Of a stretch of DNA of 64,000 nucleotides, positions 56,018 through 64,000 are shown piece by piece (positions within the stretch are counted from its first letter, which is position 1; each line of letters opens with the position of its first letter). Both the position numbers and the translations under genes were made by a program. The notes under the pieces are model-generated. The model saw nothing but the letters and a program-made list of their open reading frames with translations. It had not been told where the DNA came from and did no database searches. The DNA is from Thamnaconus septentrionalis (taxonomy: Eukaryota > Chordata > Actinopteri > Tetraodontiformes > Monacanthidae). Location: positions 12,881,001 through 12,945,000 of the forward strand of contig CM020517.1 in the NCBI GenBank assembly GCA_009823395.1, given 5' to 3'.

Positions 56018-58629
56018 CACGGTCTCCCAGCGGAGTGGGGGAGGGGCCGCTGGATTCGGACAAATGTGGCTGAGGCGGGCAGCTCATCGTGGTGGTGGGG
56101 TCGGACCAACGCCGGTCCACCTCATCACAGTCAACCAGCCGCCGCTGCCACAGTGGGACCATCACAGGCCCAGTGTTGCAGTCAAGACGGCACCAACCGA
56201 GACCAAGACATGATCAAGACCAGAGAGTATCGAGATCGAGACCAGACCAAGACTTTATATATCAAAGAAAAATAACAACAAAACAGAAAAAAAATGACCA
56301 GTATCGTTTGCTTCTAAATGAACAGCAACATCTCTTTTTCAACAAGGTATCTTTTAATAATTTTCTTTCACATTTTGCTGCTTTGCCAACTATTTTGAAC
56401 CATTTTCAATAAAACAAGTCAATCAATCAAAGGTTCACATTTATAGAAACATCTGCCTGGGTAGTGACTCATTGTAGAAGAGGTATCAACCCTTTGTGAC
56501 ATCACCAATGACTAATCTAATAACAGTGTTTGAACATAAAATTTTCTAATTGTGTTATTGTTAAAAAAACCAAAACATTGATTAGCTTTAAAGCAAATTT
56601 TGCAATATGGAAGTTTTAAAGAGATGAAAGACGACAGTTTGCACTTTCCGGTTTCTTTCTGAAACCAGACTTTGCCCATGCAGGCAGCCTTGAGCGCCGT
56701 GTCTCCACACTGAAGGACAAACGTCTCCAGGTTCTCTCCCAGGTCTCATTCAGGCTCTCCGACCTCTCCCTCCAATCAAATTACAATTATTTTTAGCATT
56801 TCCCCCCCAACAATGAGAAAAGATAATTTCTGGTACGCCCTGCTATCTGACGTTTCACCCTGATGTCCCCGGCACAGGCATTAACAGATAGAAATATACA
56901 CGGGCATATAAATAAATATATCAAATGCAGGACGGGAGTGTGTGACATTGAGTGTTCGGCCCCCAGTTAGGCGGGAGGTGGGTAGTGGGGGAGGTCACCC
57001 CATCCGACGCCCAGCCACCGGCAGCCCGCGCAGCACCGCCGGCCCACCCGAGTCGCCGGGCTTCATCTACAAACTCGCAATAAATATCTGGCCATCATTT
57101 ATTTTAATTCACTCCTTTCTTGCTCAGATGGAATGGATTCTTAACCTTGTAGGACAAGGACACCCGCACGCCGCCTGCCTTGCCGTAGCCGTTAAATTAT
57201 TCTTCATTCTTCGAGGGGGGATATAAAAAAAAAGGGGAAAAAAAGGCGGGGGGAGTCCGGTGTTGCTCAAACTGTCAGCTCCGACGAGAAGCGCGCCTGA
57301 AAACGTTGTCACCGCAACCTCCGGACGAGTCGAAGAAAGGGGAGAGAGTGGGCAGCGAAAGACGGGGTGGGAGCAGTGGGGGAGACGGAGGAGGGGAGTG
57401 GGCGAGGAGTGGGGGAGGGGGTGGGGGAGAGAGTTAGCAGCCTCCAGAGTGATTTATTTGCCAAATCAGGACACAATGAGTCGATTATGAGTCCTCTAAT
57501 AAGAGAGAGTGTTTGGGGACCCGCTAATTGGGCATGATTGAGTTGCAGTCTGGGAGCCGGGCGCAAAAGGGAACCTGGTCGGCGGCTGTCATGCAATCAT
57601 CAGCTAATCAGAGCTTTGAAATTAAAACTGCGTGTTTAGAGTAGAGGACGGGGTAATGGCAGGGACCCCGTGTGAGCTCCGAGGCTGCCCGACGAGGGCG
57701 GCTCTTCCTGGCCGCGCTTGTTTGCTTTTAAGTACAGTATGTACACGCCTTGGTGTGTGTGTGTGTGTGTGTGTGGACAGATTACTGTAGGATGCACTCC
57801 AAGGCCTGTTTTCTGTGATGGTCTTGATGAAAAGAGCGAAGGAGCTGTAATCAGTCCAGCTCTCAAATGACCTCAGTGCAGGAGGAACATAGCTTTATTT
57901 GGGCTTTTATTTACTAGATTTTTTTTCTTAATACTGTCAACATAAAATGTATGTTAATTTAAAATGAAAAAGTTGCAAACATTAATAAAAAAAAAAAAAA
58001 AAGGTAATGTGTTCTTAGAAATTTTATTTATCAGACACTTCCATGTGCAGTTCCGGGGAGCAGCTCTTTCCTGCCCTGCTGTTGCCCTTTGTGATGTCAC
58101 AAAGGTGAATTCCAGGGCACTGATACCGTCAGTCCAGTAAAGCAACAGCAGGAAGCTAATTATTAGCACAGGAGTCGTCATCCCCCCGCTACCAATATTT
58201 AATCAGTGGTGCATTGGAATCTTTAATTAAAAATAAGATAACTGAAAATTGGGCAGTTTATCAGAGAATTTTTTCTTGAACAAAAAGAAAAAAAATACAT
58301 TTAATAAAAACTCAAAAAATATAGAAAAAATATTATTGCTTATTCGTATTTTTTAAAATCTAAATCAAGAAATGAATGAAATTTCTTTCAAATAAAACCT
58401 GACAAATTTATAATTACCTAACCCACAAGAACGAGAGTCCTGGAGCTTGCGCCTCAAATAGAAACAGCGCTTTTATTTTCTGGGTTGGGAGGCTGTTTCC
58501 CCCTGTTGTCACTAGGGGGCAGTATTTAGCCGCAATGCCTCGCTACGGTAAACAGACAGGGCTAATTGGTGTCAGGTGCGTTCCGGGGCTGTGCGGCTAA
58601 AACACAGTTGCAAAGCAGGCTGCTAGAAA
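56016..58629. other. Intergenic DNA with repeat fragments
   Basis: Contains a GACCAAGAC-type degenerate repeat (56195-56255), copies of the GTGACATCAC motif (56490-56508 and, inverted, 58085-58105), a (GT)n array (57752-57774) and a probable conserved non-coding stretch (57060-57230). No gene recognised. Confidence 0.45.
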
Positions 58630-58665
58630 ATGAATGCAACTTCTTTTAACGCGTCTGCGTTGGAG
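58630..58665 (+). CDS. Possible first coding exon of an unknown gene (12 codons)
   Basis: ATG with A at -3, twelve open codons (MNATSFNASALE), then GAG|GTAAGA, a strong donor, in phase 0. No continuation found in the window. In other vertebrates gpatch2l is the next gene on this strand, but the short peptide is not enough to name it. Could equally be chance. Confidence 0.2.
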
Positions 58666-61600
58666 GTAAGACGAAAATCATCGATATTTCTACTGATAAA
58701 AAAAAAAAAAAACGTTTTATATGCCTAATGCCTGTTTAGTGTTTTCAGAGATGGTTTGAATATAAGTCAAACCAATGAAGCCAAACAACCTGTCCTGTCC
58801 TAAAATGCCAATAGATTGTATTTTGGGTGTTTTAAATGTCACATTTCAGGAAATAATCATTGCACAGGCTCACCTCCAAAATGAAGACAAATAAAGAACA
58901 ATCTTCTGGGTAAAATTTAACAGTAAAACAGATATTAAATAAAAAGTCTTAGTTGTTAACTAACATAGAATTGTAATTTTCCGCTAGAGAAATCATTCAA
59001 ACTCATTCTGAACATGATAGTTTTAAATTTGGCTTAGTTTTGCATTAAGTCTTTTCATTATTGCCTTAGAATTTCTCATAATCATGGATCATAATTGGCC
59101 AATAGATCATGTTCATTTAATCAAAATATAGTACACTGTAAAACAACAACAAATAATAGTAATAATAGTCTGGACAATTAAAAAAATACCTTTTTACGTC
59201 TTATTCAAATTCACACGAAAAGGAATAAATAAACGGAATTGGTGGGGTTTATTGGTGACTGTATGTTTGATGTATGTCGACTTATAACCATGATTATGGA
59301 AAATATTAGTGTTTTAAAATATGTAAATATGTAAAAAACAAAAACAAAAAACACTTTCTGGATTCTGATATATATGTTTAGAAAAGCTAATTTCAGGTTT
59401 TAACATTACATTTTTATTCATTAATTCTGGGCCTTTTCCCCATTCAGTACAAACTCACATCTGTTTATTATCACGGCTCTGATATTAAAATGAAAGAATC
59501 ATTTAAACTTTTCACTCCATTGACACCTGAATGGTCCAGATGTGTTTCATCAGATTTTGGAAAAACATCATTAGTGTGTTTTTCTTTCTTTCCCCCCGCC
59601 TCCATTTGGCTTCTGTGTTTCTGACTGTGTCTCCAAATTACCTGCCAAACAAAGCAAAGCGCACACAGATTTCCCTTCAATCCTCCCAAGGCCTTGTCTA
59701 ATTGTGAATGCGTCTTACATCTAAAGAGGGCCTCACCATAAAAAACCCAAAGTGGGTTTAGGCATAAATGGGATTAATTCCCAAAGAATGTCCTTTGCTC
59801 TTCCTCCCATAATTTCATTTGCAGGGTCCACAGGATGAATAGCCAAGCAGGCAGCCAGGTGTAACTGGAGGACAGGCCTTGTGGGGCCTGTGCTGCTGCA
59901 CCGCAGCCTTCAGGTTATGTTACCTTGATAATGTCACAGCTGCAGGAACCACACCGCCCACCGTACAGGACGCTGGAAATCCAATTATCCGCCTTTTAAT
60001 GTGTGGGAATTTTGCGCTCTTATTGCTGAGACTTTGGCTCCAGCTCGGCCTGAGGGCGAACCTACCTGAGGAAGATTGCTAGCACCCTCATTTATTTACC
60101 TGATCGAGTGTCCGCTCGCTTTAGAGCCAAAATCAACGTTCCACAATGAGGTTTTTCCTGGACCGAAAACATTTTTTGACGTCTTACCTTTTGATTTAGT
60201 AGAATTTATTTGACACGTGCAACAAAATAATAAAACAGAAGACTGTGTCTTTGACGCGGCCATAAAGGAGCAGCAACCCCCATTCAACCCTCTGCTCCAA
60301 CCTTCCCGGACCCCCTGACTGTTTTTGATTTAATTAAAGGGAAGAGGGTGCATCAATTTTCAGGTTGGTGGCGGGGAGATGACAGTACACAAATTGAAAG
60401 AAAGCATCTCGGTGGGGCAGGCAGGCAGGGACGGAGAGGAGGGTGTGGGGTGGTGGGGGTGCTCCATCATTACCATGGGAGACAATTCTGTGCGCAACCT
60501 AACAAGATTAGAAACGTTATTATCATTTCACTCCTTGACACGAAATTGGGGGCGGGGGGGGGGGGCAGCTTTGGAAAAGCTTTTTTCCTCAAAGTGAGGC
60601 AGGATTCTGGAGGAAGAAAAGCAGCGGACAGTCAATCGCATCAATCACACTCGTGCGTTGGGCGTGCGTCAATGTGTGCATTTAAAATCTGCAGCTCTTC
60701 TCTTAGTTGGGTTTGTATTTTGGGGGGGGTGGGAGGTGAGTACTCTACCAGCTCCTGCCTCTCCAGTCCAGTCCAGTCCGCAGGAATGCAAAGGGACCCC
60801 AAGCCGGACAAGGAGCCGTTTTAATGAACAGTAAAGACAGACGAGTGCCCCCCCCCCCCCCCTCCTTGCCAGGCAGGTTGCCTTCGATTGGATTAGCGGT
60901 GCTGAGATTGCGATGGACGGCTGTCCGCGTGCCAAGTGGCCATTAGGAGCGGCCAACACGCCAATAGGATGCAAAAAAAAACCCTCCAAAAACAAACAAA
61001 CAAACAAAAAAAAAATCACCTCATCTAGCCCCAGGTCCCCCCCCTACACACCCCACACCCCCCCGGTGGATCTCAGCGGCGGTGCATTAAAAACTGTGCG
61101 GACACGTTAATGAGCTATAAACATTTATCAGCTGTGATAATACGAAGGTTTAATAGTGGATTTCATAGCTGACATCTTTAATTTGGAGTGGCACCTGAGC
61201 TGGCGTTTTACCGCGTCGCTTTCAAAATAACAAGTGATCCGTCAACGGCTGTCACCCCCAATCTCACCCCCACCCTTTCCTGCTTTATGAATGAAACGTC
61301 CCCCCACCCCTCCCCCCCGTTTCCTTGGCACGTGTCGCAGCCAGTTTTTCTCCAAAGGCGGACGCCGCGCTGTCCGTCAGACGACGACGGGGGGGTGGGT
61401 GGGGGGTTCGCTGCAGATGTCGGCGGACACCAGTGGGGGGCCCCACTCCGCGGCCCCAGTACAAATATGCGAAGAGCCGGGGAGACGTCATCAATCACGC
61501 CGCGTCCCAGCGGAAGAGCTGCCTGCCTGCGCTGGCGTGGAGAGACCCTCCCCATCCCCCCGCCAAACTGATCCATATAAAAAAGCCATGTGATGTATTG

Positions 61601-62568
61601 CGGGGGAGGGGGTGACGGGATGGTGGTCACATGACTGACAGCTCATTTGACAGCTCCAGGAATCTGTGCAGGCAACTTTCAATCTAATCTAGTGCCGTTG
61701 ACGGAATGAAACTGTGGCGTGAGATGATGTTTCCCTGTTAACCCCCCCCCTCCTTCCCACTTAAGGACAACACACACGGGGGATGTTGAGGACCCTCGGC
61801 CACGCCCCCTGGTTGCAGGGAAGGGAGTCGACTCGTCGGCCGAAACCGCCTGACCCCCGCGACCTCTCGTCCCGGTGAGTCGGGTTTCCGAAAGAAAAAC
61901 AGAAAACCGAGAACTCACCTCAGAGCCGCATCTGTGGGTAAACACAAACATTTTTGTGTCATGCATTATCAATCAGCCGCCACCGGGGGGAGGGAGGGTT
62001 TTCCAAACAGGTAATCTCTGTCATCCAATCGCCTCAGCGGTGGCGCGGCTCCTCCTGAAAGACGATAGCCAAGAAAACATTAATATTAAGTGCCGGTGGC
62101 CGATCGGCTTCCCTCTCAACTGCTCTCCCTTCTCACGCAGTCATAAGTGCATGATATCCTGAAATCAATAATCCCGATTTTTCCCGTGACATTTTCTTAA
62201 AAGAATGAAAAAAAAAATCCTTAGTTGATGTCAACTCAGCCTCTTTTGACGTGTGTAAATATTTCTGGAAGTGCGTTCCACTCGTAATTAAAGTTTAGGA
62301 AAATAGAACCTGATCCAATTACATCCAACCACAGGCAGATTTCACAGCCTCACACCTCTTGTGTTCCCAAGTCTTCTTCCACTGTTTAGTAAAATCTTGC
62401 GGGATGAGATTTTCTGAGAGTTACAGCTCATGCGCCCCCCCCCCCGCCAAATTTGGGGCTAGAATTTGACGTGGCTGTGTCTTGTAGGAACCCAATGAAC
62501 CTGTAAGTGGCCCCATGTCTCTAGGACAAAGTTGACTTTTGACCCCATAGACTCGCATGGCATTAGGG
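58666..62568. other. Intergenic DNA, AT-rich then GC-rich
   Basis: 58670-59480 is strongly AT-rich with no features. 59480-60300 and 61080-61240 have AT-rich, non-repetitive sequence typical of conserved non-coding elements. C- and G-runs lie at 60549-60567, 60848-60863 and 61743-61751. No supported gene. Confidence 0.45.
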
Positions 62569-62904
62569 CAGTGGTTCTTTATTATTATTTATTTTTATTT
62601 ATTTATTTTGTACAAATTTTGTAACATCCACCATCCTGGCATCACTGTGAAACAACACAGCTTTATGTTGTGCTCCCATCTCCTCACAAAGTGCAGAGAA
62701 TAGCTGCGCTTTCAGGGGTCTTGTTTTGATGAAATTGACCACATCAACATCAGTCATGCGAAAACATCACATTTTCTACCTGCCACACGGAATGATGTTG
62801 AGCCTTGCGTGCGCTAAGTCATAATATCGCGCCAGTCGCGGCGTAGATCACGTACTGCTGCAAAGGTGTTTGGTTACGTTCTATCAGCGCTGGAAAACTG
62901 TTCA
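62569..62904. mobile_element. hAT-like element remnant (ZBED/Charlie type), internally deleted
   Basis: Starts with CAGTGGTTCT at 62569, the hAT/Charlie terminal motif, carries a - strand transposase fragment (62599-62760), and from 62833 to 62903 matches the element cut by the left edge of the window. Homology between the two stops after GGAAAACTGTTCA, so one of them is rearranged on that side. Confidence 0.65.
62599..62760 (-). pseudogene. hAT (ZBED5/SCAND3-like) transposase fragment
   Basis: About 53 codons, ending TAA at 62601-62599. VVNFIKTRPL followed by LFSALCEEMGAQHKAV is the conserved block that precedes LLLHTEVRWLSRGKVL in domesticated and transposon-encoded ZBED5/SCAND3/FAM200-type proteins. 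Here the sequence diverges just after that point (VLFHSD) and stops. Upstream in the same frame is interrupted by TAG and TGA codons. A dead fragment inside the hAT remnant. Confidence 0.7.
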
Positions 62905-64000
62905 TTGTCCTCTGGCTTTTTCGCTCGTGGCTCGCGCATTAGAAAGAAAATAGACCAGACGCCGAAACGATCGCTGCGAGGCGCGAGCCGGCCGCGGAGG
63001 TGCACCCCGCTTCAAGTCTGGAGTGAACGACACCATCGTTCCGCAGCTACTCGCGGAACGATTCTACAGCCAAAAGTGGCCAACAACAAAGAACACTGGC
63101 CACCGCCGGACTCCTGGATTCTTCTTTTCGTCCCTGTCAAAGATTTGTCCATCCTGTGTAGCTGAGCAGCGTTTTTCTTAGCTACAACCTACTGAACACT
63201 TTTTGTTCATTGTTCCGCCGCGGTAGATATTTTCTTCTTTTAACTCCTACTGGCTAAACGGCTGGTCATCGTTTGACCATCAGACACCACTGGGCTGCGT
63301 GGCCCCATTGACGCGGCCTCCCAGCGGCCTGGCGACCGCAAGAACCCGATCCCCTTACAATCAGGCGGCGGTGTCCGACCAGTCGAAACTCACCCCTCTC
63401 CCCGCCAAAACATGTCACACGGACGCTTCCTGTGGTGGTGCGCCCTCCTCCCCTCTCCATTTACCCTCCCCTCCCTCCAGCCAACCCCGCCTTCCTTCCA
63501 TCCAGCTGGCTTCCTCCGACCGCTCCGAGCCGCGGGAAGCCCTCGCATCGTCTAAGTGATCATTAAAATTTATGGCGAGCTGACTTCATCCGGCTCGCGA
63601 GGCCGCGCCGGCATAAGTCACAATTATGTGATGACACCGTAAGACGCAGAGACGTCCGCGCCGGCCTCGTCTCCCCCCCGACGAGTCAAATGATATAATT
63701 AGAGCCGGCGAGAGGTGAACGCTCCGGATTGGAGAAGTTATTAAATGTTTGGATGAACCTGAGCTCCATTTCCCCAACTACGTCTGCCGCTCCCTCCCCC
63801 GCTTCCCTCCATTAGCCCATTAGCAGTTATGTGATACTATATGCTGATGGGGCAGTGGACGGAGGCAGTGGGTAAATTAAGCCTGACCACTGGTCGCGTT
63901 ATGGTCGGCACCACTGAAGGACACGGCAAGACTCGGCAGAACGGCACGTCGCCACCAGACACGAGGCTGCAAACAGACCTGATGCCACAGTAATGTGAGC
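62905..64000. other. Unassigned sequence at the right edge
   Basis: 62905-63560 is GC-rich and could be more of a transposable element or a 5' untranslated region; frames of up to 99 codons have no recognised domain. 63555-63790 turns AT-rich and non-repetitive (TAAATTTAT-like and TTATTAAATG), resembling conserved non-coding DNA. Nothing further can be said. Confidence 0.35.

Overview
This is a stretch of vertebrate nuclear DNA, most likely from a teleost fish. The genes are split into small exons with GT/AG junctions. The repeats are of fish type: short Tc1-like and other MITEs, a hAT/ZBED transposase remnant, a SINE-like remnant and many long (AC)n and (ATCT)n arrays. The gene order matches the conserved block ttll5 - tgfb3 - ift43 (human 14q24.3).

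Layout. From 1 to 21 kb the + strand carries the last four recognisable coding exons of a gene I take to be ttll5; all four join in one open frame that ends in TGA at 20991-20993. This part contains two separate direct tandem duplications of about 2.8 kb (1780-7422) and 2.5 kb (9914-14951). Each duplicates all or part of one ttll5 exon, and in each the second exon copy is frameshifted. From 24.3 to 34.5 kb the - strand carries a complete seven-exon tgfb3 (404 codons), tail-to-tail with ttll5. From 36.0 to 50.7 kb the + strand carries ift43 (nine core exons, 207 codons), head-to-head with tgfb3 across about 1.0 kb of shared promoter DNA. From 50.9 to 64 kb I find no gene I can name: CpG-rich stretches, microsatellites, AT-rich stretches that look like conserved non-coding elements, a possible lone first exon at 58630, and transposon remnants.

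How the genes relate. ttll5 (tubulin glutamylase) and ift43 (IFT-A subunit) both work in cilia and microtubules. tgfb3 is a secreted growth factor, and its neighbourhood with the other two looks like conserved synteny rather than a pathway.

The most unusual observations are: the two tandem duplications, whose copies differ mainly by short indels in homopolymer or GC-rich runs yet carry a microsatellite of identical length (recent duplication or assembly artefact); loss of the RGD integrin site from the Tgfb3 propeptide; an in-frame alternative acceptor and a possible 12-nt microexon in ift43; and a dispersed element with a near-palindromic CTTTGTGAYRTCACAAAG core. I found no CRISPR array, tRNA or rRNA gene, and nothing resembling a new multi-gene system.
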